From: Phycisphaeraceae bacterium
GTDB lineage: Bacteria > Planctomycetota > Phycisphaerae > Phycisphaerales > UBA1924
Direction of reading: 5' to 3'
DNA: 64,000 nt
Assembly (NCBI GenBank): GCA_019636795.1
Contig: JAHBWW010000005.1
Coordinates: 186,001-250,000, forward strand
Shown here: one piece after another, positions 25,871 to 34,405 of the stretch
Layout of the letters: each line of letters starts with the position of its first letter
Numbering within the stretch: the first letter of the stretch is position 1
Notes under the pieces: model-generated
Seen by the model: only the letters and a program-made list of their open reading frames with translations
Told to the model about the DNA's origin: nothing
The model's database searches: none
Made by a program: the position numbers and the translations under genes

Positions 25871-27013
25871 TCACCCCAGCCCCAGCCGCTTCATCGACAC
25901 CGTGCCGCCCACCTCGACCGCTTCGACCGCGCTGCTCGCGCGCAGCAGCGACACCGCCGCGATCAGGTCTGCGGGCAGCGGGGCGACCAGCACCATCGCC
26001 TCGCCCGTCCGCCGCGGATGCTCAAAGGCCAGCAGCGCCGCGTGCAGCGCCTGACGCGCGATGATCGCGCGCCCGCCCGCCGCCTCGAGCGCCCGTCCGC
26101 CGTACATGTCGTCGCCGACGATCGGCCAGCCGGCGTGCGACAGATGCACGCGGATCTGGTGCGTGCGCCCTGTCTTGAGTTCGAGTTCGACCAGCGAAAA
26201 CTCCTGATTCCCCACGGGCCGCGCGTGGTCGCGGTAGCGCTCACGCACCCGCGCGATCGTCAGGCTCGGCTTGCCCAGGTCGTCGTGCCGCACGACCACC
26301 TTCTCGCGGTAGCCCTTCTCGCGCGACGGATGCGGGCCGAGCGGTTGATCAAACACCACGCAGTCAGGCCTCACATGCCCATGCACGAGGGCGAGGTAGC
26401 GCTTGTCGGTGGTGCGCTGCTCGAACTGGCGGGCGATCTTCCAGTGCGCCTCGTCGGTCTTGGCAACCACAATGCACCCGGTCGTGTTGCGGTCGAGCCG
26501 GTGGATGACGCCGGGCCGCGCGAACTCCTGCCCGACGCGCGACAGCCCCCCGCCCGACGACCCCGCAAAGTGATGCGCCAGGCCATTGATCAGCGTGCCG
26601 CTCAGTTCGCTCCGCGCCGGGTGGACGATCAGGTCGGCCTGCTTGTTGACCACGATCAGGTCGTCATCCTCGTAGAGCACCTCGAGCGGCATCGCCTCGG
26701 GCGCGATGTCTGAAGATGGCGGCGGGGGGATCACGACCTCGACCACATCGCCCACGCGCAGCTTCGTCGAGGCCTTGGCGGCGCGGCCGTTGACGCTCAC
26801 GCCGCCCTCGTCGATCAGTGCCGCCAGCCGTGTGCGGCTCATGAACGTGATGCGGCTCGTGAGATACTTGTCGAGCCTGCCCTGCGTGTCGCGCTGCAGC
26901 TCGAAGCGCACGCGCCCCAGCGCCGCCGCGTCATCAGCCTCGCCCGCCTGCTCATAGGCCAGCCGCACCGCCTCGGGATCGACCTTGCCGCCGGGACCGA
27001 TCAGCTCGCTCAT
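25871..27013 (-). CDS. RluA-family pseudouridine synthase
   Basis: A 380-residue RNA pseudouridine synthase of the RluA/RluC/RluD group. An S4 RNA-binding domain lies at residues 45-95 (GRLDKYLTSRITFMSRTRLAALI, VSVNGRAAKASTKL). The catalytic motif HRLDRNTTG is at residues 171-179, with Asp174 as nucleophile, and the ribose-contact motif GRTHQIRVHL follows. The N-terminal 40 residues are Ala-rich and extra compared with RluD. Target uridines (23S rRNA or tRNA) cannot be assigned from sequence. It begins 6 bp after the stop of the YfgM-like gene, so the two form an operon. Confidence 0.93.
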   Translation of the reverse strand: MSELIGPGGKVDPEAVRLAYEQAGEADDAAALGRVRFELQRDTQGRLDKYLTSRITFMSRTRLAALIDEGGVSVNGRAAKASTKLRVGDVVEVVIPPPPSSDIAPEAMPLEVLYEDDDLIVVNKQADLIVHPARSELSGTLINGLAHHFAGSSGGGLSRVGQEFARPGVIHRLDRNTTGCIVVAKTDEAHWKIARQFEQRTTDKRYLALVHGHVRPDCVVFDQPLGPHPSREKGYREKVVVRHDDLGKPSLTIARVRERYRDHARPVGNQEFSLVELELKTGRTHQIRVHLSHAGWPIVGDDMYGGRALEAAGGRAIIARQALHAALLAFEHPRRTGEAMVLVAPLPADLIAAVSLLRASSAVEAVEVGGTVSMKRLGLG

Positions 27014-27019
27014 GCCGCC

Positions 27020-27877
27020 TCACCGCCCGTCGTCGTCAGCGCCGCCCCCGTCGCCCCCGTCGCCGGACTCACCGCCACCATCGCTCGCTTCAGCATCGTC
27101 GGCCGGCTGGTCGCCCGGCTCGGTGTCCAGGTCAGGCGAAAGCAGAAAGTCCGTGCCGTCGGGCAACCGAATCTCGGGCGCCTTGGGCGTCGGCAGCGTC
27201 GGCAGCGAGGCCGCGTCATAGAGCCGGGGTCGCTCGGCCAGCGACGCCAGCCGGTCCATCCGCGCCGAGGCCGCCAGCGCCAGCGCGTCATACCCGATCG
27301 ACGTCGCAATCTCGCGCGCCTTGTCCAGGTGCCGCCGCGCGCCGTCCACATCATCGAGCGATTCGGCCACCGCCGCCAGCCCGAACGCCGCCTCGACACC
27401 CAGCTGCTCGCGTCCCTTGCCCGCCGCATCAAGAACTTCGCGGTAGAGCCGCGCAGCCTTGTCGAGATTCGACCGCCGCGCGTCCTCGTCGAGCACGTCG
27501 CCCTCCATCAGATTCTCCGTGCCCAGATACACCAGCCCGGGCGCCAGCCCGCGCTGGGCGCTGAGCAGGTACACATCCGCCAGATCAAGCTTGGCAAGCA
27601 GGCCGAAACTCCGCACGTTCTTGTACTTCTCAGCCACCGGCCCGAGGCGGTCAGGATTCCCCGTCTCGGACGCCGACGCGTACTCGCGGCTGGCCTCGTT
27701 GACCTTGGCCACCTGCATCGTCTTGTACTGCCCCCAGCCCCAGTAGGCCACCGCCACGCCCGCGATGAGCAGCAGCACCGGCGAACTCCACTTCTGCAGG
27801 AAATCGATAAAGTCCTGATTGAGCCGCGACTCCTCGCGGCCCGCACCTTCCTTGAGGTCCTTGATCCGATCGTCCAT
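27020..27877 (-). CDS. Membrane-anchored TPR-like protein (YfgM-like)
   Basis: A 285-residue protein with a short cytoplasmic N-terminus (LNQDFIDFLQKWSS), one membrane helix (PVLLLIAGVAVAYWGWGQY) and an extracytoplasmic helical-repeat region at residues 60-245 (LGLLAK... DLADVYLLSAQRG, AARLYREVLDAAGKGREQLG). The layout matches YfgM and other TPR_21 proteins that assist the Sec translocon and periplasmic chaperones; the assignment is by architecture only. The C-terminus is Asp/Gly-rich. I start at the ATG at 27877 (GGAG ten bases upstream); the frame is open 94 codons further, through the 21-bp array. Its stop lies 6 bp before the pseudouridine synthase gene. Confidence 0.72.
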   Translation of the reverse strand: MDDRIKDLKEGAGREESRLNQDFIDFLQKWSSPVLLLIAGVAVAYWGWGQYKTMQVAKVNEASREYASASETGNPDRLGPVAEKYKNVRSFGLLAKLDLADVYLLSAQRGLAPGLVYLGTENLMEGDVLDEDARRSNLDKAARLYREVLDAAGKGREQLGVEAAFGLAAVAESLDDVDGARRHLDKAREIATSIGYDALALAASARMDRLASLAERPRLYDAASLPTLPTPKAPEIRLPDGTDFLLSPDLDTEPGDQPADDAEASDGGGESGDGGDGGGADDDGR

Positions 27878-27982
27878 GGGCGATGCTCCAGCCTGCCGCT
27901 GCCGGGCGCAGGGCGAAGGGAAGTCTAGTGCGCTCGAAGACCCTTGGCCGCTCAGCCGGTGCGGCCCTCTGTGCAGCAGGGG

Positions 27983-28108
27983 CTGCTCCCTGAGGTATGC
28001 GGGCGACTCCCCGAAGTCTGTGGGCAGCTCCCCGAGGTGTGCGGGCGACTCCCCGCAGTCTGCGGGCGGCTCCCTGAGGCTTGCGGGCGGCTTCCCGCAA
28101 TCTGCGGG
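27983..28108. repeat. 21-bp tandem array B, six units, each with a hairpin core
   Basis: Six full 21-base units follow one another without gap, close to CGGCTCCCCGAGGTCTGCGGG, then a partial seventh. The fourth unit holds a perfect 15-base inverted repeat (CCCGCAG-T-CTGCGGG, 28052-28066) and the sixth has CCCGCA/TGCGGG; the other units keep CCC...GGG with one to three mismatches. The array lies in the 282-bp gap between two minus-strand genes, 5' of the YfgM-like gene. Plus-strand translation shows the repeat LPEVCGR. Confidence 0.85.
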
Positions 28109-28159
28109 CGGCCCCCGTCCAGCCACCGATGTGCGTGTGCGACCCTCTGGCCGCAGCAA

Positions 28160-28729
28160 TTATGGGATCTTCGCCGCCTCCGCCGCCTCCACTTCTACTT
28201 CAGGCTCCGGATACCCGTTCATGTGCCTGACCGGGAACTTGTCCGGTGCGAGCCGTCCGCCCACCGCCGCCCCGCCCGGCAGCGGCGTGTACAGCTCGAT
28301 CGAGATCTGGCTGATCGGCATCGGAATGCCCTCGACTTCCGGTCGGTCGCTCGGCGTGAGCGACGCCAGCACCATCACCGGCACGTTGTCGGCAACATGC
28401 TCGAGCGGCTTGCTCTCCATCACATCGCCGCCAGCCATCTTTACCATGCGCTCGTGCACCGGGCTGTAATACCACTTCCGCGCCGCACGCGCATCCTTGA
28501 ACCAGGCGATGATGACCAGTTTCTTCGAACCGGTCTGGGCCGTGTCGACGCCAAGGCAGCCAGGAGTCGCTTTGAGACCTTCGATGAGCATCCTGCCCAT
28601 GTCGTCCTGCGGCACCCCGGTGGCAGCCTCCTGCTGGGCAAGCGGCTTGTTCGCCATCGCACTGAACCCCGTGGCAACCGCCGCGGTCAACAACAAGGCA
28701 GCAGCTGAAATCGTCTTGCGTCTGGTCAT
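28160..28729 (-). CDS. Exported protein with ABM/Dabb-like fold
   Basis: A 189-residue protein with a signal peptide (ISAAALLLTAAVATGFSAMA). The central part (LIEGLKATPGCLGVDTAQTG, KLVIIAWFKDARAARKWYYSPVHERMV) resembles the dimeric alpha-beta barrel of antibiotic-biosynthesis-monooxygenase-like proteins, in which a W/Y-YSP-H segment is frequent. Its C-terminus is a long Glu/Ala-rich tail after PISQISIELYTPLPGG. The function is unknown; periplasmic members of this fold may bind haem or small aromatic molecules. It is 131 bp from the AstD-like gene on the same strand. Confidence 0.7.
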   Translation of the reverse strand: MTRRKTISAAALLLTAAVATGFSAMANKPLAQQEAATGVPQDDMGRMLIEGLKATPGCLGVDTAQTGSKKLVIIAWFKDARAARKWYYSPVHERMVKMAGGDVMESKPLEHVADNVPVMVLASLTPSDRPEVEGIPMPISQISIELYTPLPGGAAVGGRLAPDKFPVRHMNGYPEPEVEVEAAEAAKIP

Positions 28730-28860
28730 GGCAATCCTTCCTTCTTTGGTTGTCGCTCCGTCTCTGGCCGTTGGTCAATCCCGACGCTCTGCTCTCGAAC
28801 CAGATCGGCAGCCGGGCCAAGTCATTCTTGGGAACCGCAACGGTCCGGTTTCAACTTCGC

Positions 28861-30402
28861 TCAGCCAAGCCACGAGGGTTCAAACGTCATGCCCGGCGCA
28901 AGCGACGCCCCATCGCCGCGCTCGATCATCTGCGCAATCGGCATCGCGCAGTAGTCGAGGCTGAACGAGCCCGCCGGGCGGTGGTTGCCGCTGAGCCCCA
29001 GCCCGCCGAACGGCAGTTTGCTGCTCGCCCCCGCCGTGCCCGTGTTGACATTGATGCACCCGGCGCGGGCCCGCGACACAAACCGCTCGGCCGCACGCTG
29101 GTCGCGCGTGAAGATCGACGCCGCCAACCCGTAGCGCGTCGCATTGGCCTGCGCGATTGCCTCGTCAAGGTCGCCGCAGCGTGTCACGCGCAGCAGCGGC
29201 CCGAAGACCTCGACATCGCAGCCCGCATCGTCACCGTCGGTCGCGCTGAAGCGTTCGACCTCGATCATCGAGGGCGTCACATAAAACCCTTCGCCGCTCA
29301 TCGCGCTCGACTCGACCCACACACGCGAACCGCTGCGCGCAGCACGCGACTGAAACTCAAGCACCGCCTGCCGCGATGCCTGGCTGATGATCGGCCCATA
29401 GAAAACCGGATGCTCGGCCCGCGGGTCGCCGACGAGAAGGTTCGACGCGATCTTCGCCACGCCCGCAAACAGCCGGTCCGCGATCGCCTCGTGCGCGATC
29501 ACCCGCCGCGTGCAGGTGCAGCGCTGCCCGGTGGTCACGAACGCCGATCGCGCGATCTCGATCGCCGCCTGCTTGAGATCGGCATCGGCCAGGACCACCG
29601 CCGGGTTATTCCCGCCCATCTCGAGCGCGACAATCCGCCCCGGCCGGTCAAGATTCGCCTCGAGGATCTTTCGCCCCACCGGCCACGACCCGGTAAAGAG
29701 AATCCCGTCGATGTCGTCGTGCGTCACCAGCGCCTGCGCGACCGCCGCCCCGCCCTGTACGACGTTGAACACCCCCGGCGGCAAGCCCTCGGCCTCGAGC
29801 GCTTCGAGCATGATCTCGCCGAGCAATTGGCCGACTCCCGGCGCCTTATCCGAAGGCTTGAACACCACCGTGTTGCCCATCGCCAGCGCCGGCACAAAGT
29901 GCCCGTTGGGAAGATGCGCCGGGAAGTTGTACGGCCCGATGATCGCCATCACGCCGTGAGGCCGGAACACGCACCACCCCGCCCGCGTCGGCGCAAGATC
30001 AAACGAGAATGGTGACACGCGCGACAGACCGCTGTGTGCGCCCGCATCAAGCGTAATCTCCACCTTGGCGGCCAATGCTGCCGCTTCGGCCCGCGACTCC
30101 CACAGCGTCTTGCCGGTTTCGTCGGTGATAATTGCCGCAATGCGCTCGGCATGCACCTTGCAAAGCTCCGCGTACTTGCGCAGCAGAGCGGCTCGTCTCT
30201 CGAATGTTACATCGCGAAATGCCTCAAACGCTGTACGCGCCGCGTCCACCGCCTGCCGCACATGCCCGACCTCGCCTCGACCATGCCACACGATCTGGCT
30301 CGGCCTGGCCGGGTTGATCGAGCGCAACTCTCCAGCGTCCAGCGCGATCCACGATCCCCCAACAAGATTCGAAGGCACCTTCGTCAGTGATGCGTGCATC
30401 AC
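28861..30402 (-). CDS. astD: Succinylglutamate-semialdehyde dehydrogenase (AstD-like)
   Basis: A 513-residue NAD(P)-dependent aldehyde dehydrogenase. It resembles AstD, the fourth enzyme of arginine succinyltransferase degradation, which oxidises N2-succinylglutamate 5-semialdehyde. The active-site Cys lies in TTGQRCTCTRRVI, preceded by the Glu-containing IVALEMGGNNPAVV, and the NAD-binding FTGSWPVGRKI is typical. N-terminal NLVGGSW is a conserved AstD opening. The start is a GTG overlapping the AstA stop (GTGA), so the two are translationally coupled. This coupling to astA supports the AstD assignment over generic aldehyde dehydrogenases. Confidence 0.88.
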   Translation of the reverse strand: MMHASLTKVPSNLVGGSWIALDAGELRSINPARPSQIVWHGRGEVGHVRQAVDAARTAFEAFRDVTFERRAALLRKYAELCKVHAERIAAIITDETGKTLWESRAEAAALAAKVEITLDAGAHSGLSRVSPFSFDLAPTRAGWCVFRPHGVMAIIGPYNFPAHLPNGHFVPALAMGNTVVFKPSDKAPGVGQLLGEIMLEALEAEGLPPGVFNVVQGGAAVAQALVTHDDIDGILFTGSWPVGRKILEANLDRPGRIVALEMGGNNPAVVLADADLKQAAIEIARSAFVTTGQRCTCTRRVIAHEAIADRLFAGVAKIASNLLVGDPRAEHPVFYGPIISQASRQAVLEFQSRAARSGSRVWVESSAMSGEGFYVTPSMIEVERFSATDGDDAGCDVEVFGPLLRVTRCGDLDEAIAQANATRYGLAASIFTRDQRAAERFVSRARAGCINVNTGTAGASSKLPFGGLGLSGNHRPAGSFSLDYCAMPIAQMIERGDGASLAPGMTFEPSWLG

Positions 30403-31649
30403 TTCGCACTCCTGCCCTTGCCTGTGCGCTTGGTTCCCTTGCGAGCACCCGCACTCGGGGCGCGTGCCTCACCTTTCGCAGTCTTCTTGCGCCTCACACC
30501 CGCACCCGCGTGTTCGCGCGAGGTGCTCGCCGCCTGCTCGGCTTTTTCGCTTAGGTCCGTGACCCCGATCTGATCACCCACCTCGGCCTGCAGCGTCTGC
30601 GTCGCCTCGCGCGTCAGACACACCTGCCCGGCGGCGTTGACAAAGAAAGGCTGATTCACCGCGAAAAAGTCGCCGTCATCGCGCAGGAAACTCACGATCC
30701 CCGGCGTCGTGCACTTGCTCGCCGCCACCGCAGGCCCAAGTCTGGCCCGCCGCGTCTGCTTCACAATCGAGATATCCGCGCTCTTGGCATGCAGATACGG
30801 CCCGCCGTCGAACGGATCGACAAACCCCCGATACTCGAACCCCAGATTCTCCAGCATCCGCCGCGCAGGAACCGTCTCCACGCCCACCTGCCCGACACCA
30901 GCGCGGGCCTCGGGCGGCAGCAGCGACAAATAAATGTCATCCTTGGGCAACAGCGACGTCATGAACTCGCGCGAGTATTGACACAGCCGATCCGCCTCGG
31001 TGTACGACAACGGAATAAAACGCCGCCCGAAATAATCCCAGAAAAGGTTGTGCCCGTCCGGAGTAATCTGCGCCATCATCTCGGCCAGCACCGTGTCGCG
31101 GAACACATGCGGATACAAACCCATGAAGTGAAACCGCACGAGGCTGATGAACCGCCCGAGTTTCTGCGAGTGCCCGCGATACGAAGGCTGAAGGATCAGC
31201 CCCCCGATCTCCGTCGGCGCCGAATCATCAAGATACAGCCTCGCAACCGTGTGGCTGGTTCCCGTCTGCAGGCCAGGGCTGAACATCTCACGCCGCTCGA
31301 GCTTGAAACACACACTCGGATTTCCCGGTCCGCCCATGCGGCTGATGATCTGGCTTGTACCCAGACATCCGGGGTTTTCCGTCTCGGCCAGCACAAACAT
31401 GAACATTTCCGCCGAGGCCGTCACATCCCCAAGCCCCGCACCCTTCGTCATGCGACTCGGCTTGGAAGGCGAAACATCGTCCGCACACGCCGCCGTTCCT
31501 TCTGCCACCGCCTTGAACGAGTTCCGGCTGCGCAGAACCTTCTGCGAGATGATGTCGCGATCGGCCGGAAGATTGATGAAGTGCACCATCTTCCCAAGTT
31601 TGAGAAGAGTCCCCAGATCTTCAATCACCGCGCGTCGGATGTAGAACAC
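30399..31649 (-). CDS. astA: Arginine/ornithine N-succinyltransferase (AstA/AruF-like)
   Basis: A 416-residue enzyme of the GNAT-like arginine N-succinyltransferase family, which transfers succinyl from succinyl-CoA to the alpha-amino group of arginine or ornithine. Family motifs include YIRRAVIEDL at the N-terminus, LGTSQIISRMGG, GHSQKLGRFISLVRFHFMG, EMMAQITPDG, and the terminal PARRMLENLGFEYRGFVDPFDGGP. The start I chose is the GTG at 31649 with GGAGAG six bases upstream; an in-frame TTG at 31670 has no such site. About 70 residues at the C-terminus form a Lys/Arg/Ala tail not seen in E. coli AstA. It overlaps astD by 4 bp. Confidence 0.9.
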   Translation of the reverse strand: MFYIRRAVIEDLGTLLKLGKMVHFINLPADRDIISQKVLRSRNSFKAVAEGTAACADDVSPSKPSRMTKGAGLGDVTASAEMFMFVLAETENPGCLGTSQIISRMGGPGNPSVCFKLERREMFSPGLQTGTSHTVARLYLDDSAPTEIGGLILQPSYRGHSQKLGRFISLVRFHFMGLYPHVFRDTVLAEMMAQITPDGHNLFWDYFGRRFIPLSYTEADRLCQYSREFMTSLLPKDDIYLSLLPPEARAGVGQVGVETVPARRMLENLGFEYRGFVDPFDGGPYLHAKSADISIVKQTRRARLGPAVAASKCTTPGIVSFLRDDGDFFAVNQPFFVNAAGQVCLTREATQTLQAEVGDQIGVTDLSEKAEQAASTSREHAGAGVRRKKTAKGEARAPSAGARKGTKRTGKGRSAK

Positions 31650-31717
31650 GTCACACTCTCCGCAGACCAACCCGTGCGTCTTTGATGGGGACGCCTTGAC
31701 CCCTTACCCGACGACGT

Positions 31718-33148
31718 TCACGACACCTTCGCAAGTCCACGCTCAATGCACGCAAACACCTTGCCCCAATGCTCAGGCTCCATCACCGGCAGTGGCGGCA
31801 GCAGCCTCAGGTGGTACGGTCCGTGCCCGCAGTAAAACAGCACGACGCCCTCGTCAAAACACGTCCGGCATGCCTTGGTCACCTTGTCCTTGTTGCCGCC
31901 GAATGGCGTGAACCGCATCATGCCGCCGATGCCGCCCGCCAACTCCACAACATCCGGTGCAGGCGGGAACCATGACGGATTGCGCTCCATCAGCCCCTTG
32001 ACCTGATTGCGAAACTCGGCGTGCTGCTGCGCAAAACGCCCATCGCGACCATAAAAGTCCGATTGCTCCAGCATCTCCAGCACGCGAAGCCCGACCGTAA
32101 AGTCTGTCGTCGATCCCGTAAACGTCCCGCTCAAAAGCCCGGCCTTGGGGTTGTACTCTTCAGTAAACAGCGTTGCGCACGCCTGAGTCATCTTGCCCAC
32201 GCAGAACACGTCCACATATTCCCCGAGGTCGTACATCTCGTACGCGAACATCGACTCCGTACGTCCGAAACTCTGGATCTCATCATCCCACACCGCAATG
32301 CCATTGGCCCTGCAGATGTCCATGAGTGCCTTGAAGTAGTCTCGATTCGCGACGTTGAACCCGCCTTCGCCCTGGATCAGTTCGAAAATGAAGCACGCAT
32401 GCTGCTTCGGGTAACGCTCGATCAGATGTTCAAGCTCCTTGCACGCACGATCGATGAATGCGGTCGTCCCGCCCATGCGGCGAGCCTCGGCCTCGCTATA
32501 GAACGGCATGTAATCGACCAGCGTGCTCAGCGGAATGCCCTGCCGACCGGCAGCCGAATCGCCGATCTGACACATCGTGATGCTTCGTCCCATGAAGCAG
32601 TCATTGAACGCAATCACCCGCGACGCCGGCACATGCTTCTGATAGCACACCTTCAGCGCGCTCTCGTTGGCCATCGCGCCCGAGGTCGTCACGAACGCAT
32701 GCTTGAGCCGCGAACTCCGGCTCGCCAGATCCACCAGTTTCTTCCCAAAGCCATACGCGTCCGCACCCGACTGAAGATTTCCATGCTTGGTCGTATCTTC
32801 AAGACTTCCCAGCAGCGCAGCACGGATCATCTCCGGATGAGAATGCCCGAAAAAGTGCACCCCGATTCCCGAGATCATGTCCCACTTCACCGACCCGTCC
32901 GCCAGTTGAACAAGCGGCCCATGACCCACTCCCGAACCGATATAAGGGTACAACAGGCCCCGACCCTTCACCGCGCCCGCGTCGGCCAGTGCCGCCTTGT
33001 AGTCCTCAACCAGCGCAGGGTCCGCACCCTTCGCATCCGTGAGCCTCGCGCCCGCTGCCGTAGCCTTCGCCACCAGCGCATCGATCGCCGAACGAACCGC
33101 CGGATCATCGCGCAGAGAACACATCGAACTCATCACTGTCGTAGTCAT
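31718..33148 (-). CDS. Class III PLP aminotransferase (probable AstC-like, ornithine-type)
   Basis: A 476-residue fold-type I PLP aminotransferase. Signatures are SGIGVHFFGHSHPEMI, the PLP-phosphate loop TTSGAMANESALKV, the cofactor Asp in WDDEIQSFGRT, and the PLP-binding Lys in VFCVGKMTQ. Position within the cluster suggests it converts N-succinylornithine to the semialdehyde (AstC role), but it looks longer than the roughly 400-residue AstC/ArgD type I know, so a different omega-amino substrate is possible. It overlaps the M20 peptidase gene by 4 bp (ATGA) and precedes astA by 68 bp. Confidence 0.8.
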   Translation of the reverse strand: MTTTVMSSMCSLRDDPAVRSAIDALVAKATAAGARLTDAKGADPALVEDYKAALADAGAVKGRGLLYPYIGSGVGHGPLVQLADGSVKWDMISGIGVHFFGHSHPEMIRAALLGSLEDTTKHGNLQSGADAYGFGKKLVDLASRSSRLKHAFVTTSGAMANESALKVCYQKHVPASRVIAFNDCFMGRSITMCQIGDSAAGRQGIPLSTLVDYMPFYSEAEARRMGGTTAFIDRACKELEHLIERYPKQHACFIFELIQGEGGFNVANRDYFKALMDICRANGIAVWDDEIQSFGRTESMFAYEMYDLGEYVDVFCVGKMTQACATLFTEEYNPKAGLLSGTFTGSTTDFTVGLRVLEMLEQSDFYGRDGRFAQQHAEFRNQVKGLMERNPSWFPPAPDVVELAGGIGGMMRFTPFGGNKDKVTKACRTCFDEGVVLFYCGHGPYHLRLLPPLPVMEPEHWGKVFACIERGLAKVS

Positions 33149-34377
33149 TCAGGTTTCCTTCCGTTCATGCCAGACATCGGCAACCCGATCGACAGGCGAT
33201 GAATCACGATCGCCAGCAACTGACACCGTTCCACCAGGCTGGGGATTTCAATCCATTCGGTGGGGGTATGCAGCCCACCGCCTCGCACCCCCAGCGTATC
33301 GATCGTCGGCAGGCCGGCGTCCTGGAGTATATTCCCATCGCACACTCCACCCGTTTTCGCAAAGGGTAACGCCTGCCCCAGATCCGCCGCCGCTGTGCGC
33401 GCGAGGCTCGCCAAAGCCGAGACCCCCCCTGTTTCGGGCTTGGCGGGACGATTGAAACTTCGAAACACTTTCAAACTCGGCAGGACATCGGGTCCCGTCG
33501 CCAGTGCGTCCATCATGGTACCCAGTTCATCCGCGACGCCCTGATTCGGAAAACGCACGTTCCCCCACGCCCGGGCCAGGTCCGCCACGACATTGGTCGC
33601 AGTTCCGCCCTGCAGGGGACCAACGTTCACAATCCGCCCCGCGCGCTCGTCGGGCATCTCACCGATCGCCACAATCGCCCGCGCCAGCGCATTCACCGCC
33701 GACACTCCCGACCAGAACTCGCGCCCGACGTGGGCAGCCCGCCCTCGCGCTTCGATCATGAACTGCCCGGAACCCATCCGCTCGATCGCCAGCGCACCGC
33801 CCGGGAGCGCAGGCTCGATCGCGAGCCCCACATCGTGCCGCGCCGCTTCAGCCCGCAATGCAGTTTCCGAATGGTAACTTCCCGTTTCTTCATCCGAGTT
33901 CATCAGGAACGACCACGACGCTTCAAGCCCTGCCTCTTCCAGTGCCTCGAGCGCAGCGACCGCGATCACCAGCCCGCCCTTCATGTCCACACATCCCGGC
34001 CCTGTCGCGGTCAAACCGTCAGGACTCACGGACAAAGTGCGAAAAGTTCCACCAGGATCGTGAACCGTGTCGAGGTGTCCGGCGATCAGAACTCGCGTCG
34101 GGAGTTCGGGCCGTGTGCGATCCGCGATGGCCGTGGGGGGTATTTGCGTTGATGTGCCGCCCGGGAGCCATTCGGGTTTCGGGTCACCCGCTACATGGCG
34201 ACATCGCGCGCCAAGCGCCGACAACCGCGTCGAAAACCGCTCTCGTGTCTCATCCAGAGCGCTCGTGTTGAACCCTCCGGTCGGGATCGAAACGTGCAAT
34301 TGCAGATCATCAAGCAGCGCACCGCGGCGAGACTCGATCACCCGACACAGTTGCTGTTCCCGAGCCGAAAGCGTCAT
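33145..34377 (-). CDS. M20 metallopeptidase/deacylase
   Basis: A 410-residue zinc amidohydrolase of the ArgE/DapE/carboxypeptidase G2 group. Metal-ligand and catalytic segments are AGHLDTVHD, GPGCVDMKGG, and NSDEETGS (catalytic Glu followed by ligand Glu), with the dimerisation-domain His in GRAAHVGREF and the last ligand in GVRGGGLHTPTEW. The start at 34377 is inferred because the upstream 38 in-frame codons look like junk; no Shine-Dalgarno is seen. Position before the aminotransferase suggests it removes an N-acyl group, perhaps the succinyl group that AstE removes elsewhere, or makes the amino acid substrate. Length and motifs fit the family. Confidence 0.85.
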   Translation of the reverse strand: MTLSAREQQLCRVIESRRGALLDDLQLHVSIPTGGFNTSALDETRERFSTRLSALGARCRHVAGDPKPEWLPGGTSTQIPPTAIADRTRPELPTRVLIAGHLDTVHDPGGTFRTLSVSPDGLTATGPGCVDMKGGLVIAVAALEALEEAGLEASWSFLMNSDEETGSYHSETALRAEAARHDVGLAIEPALPGGALAIERMGSGQFMIEARGRAAHVGREFWSGVSAVNALARAIVAIGEMPDERAGRIVNVGPLQGGTATNVVADLARAWGNVRFPNQGVADELGTMMDALATGPDVLPSLKVFRSFNRPAKPETGGVSALASLARTAAADLGQALPFAKTGGVCDGNILQDAGLPTIDTLGVRGGGLHTPTEWIEIPSLVERCQLLAIVIHRLSIGLPMSGMNGRKPE

Positions 34378-34405
34378 GCAGACACTGTAGGCCGGATCTC
34401 GAAAT

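Noticed and set aside
27983-28108. CRISPR array
   Set aside because: Units are contiguous 21-mers without spacers, and no cas gene is present.
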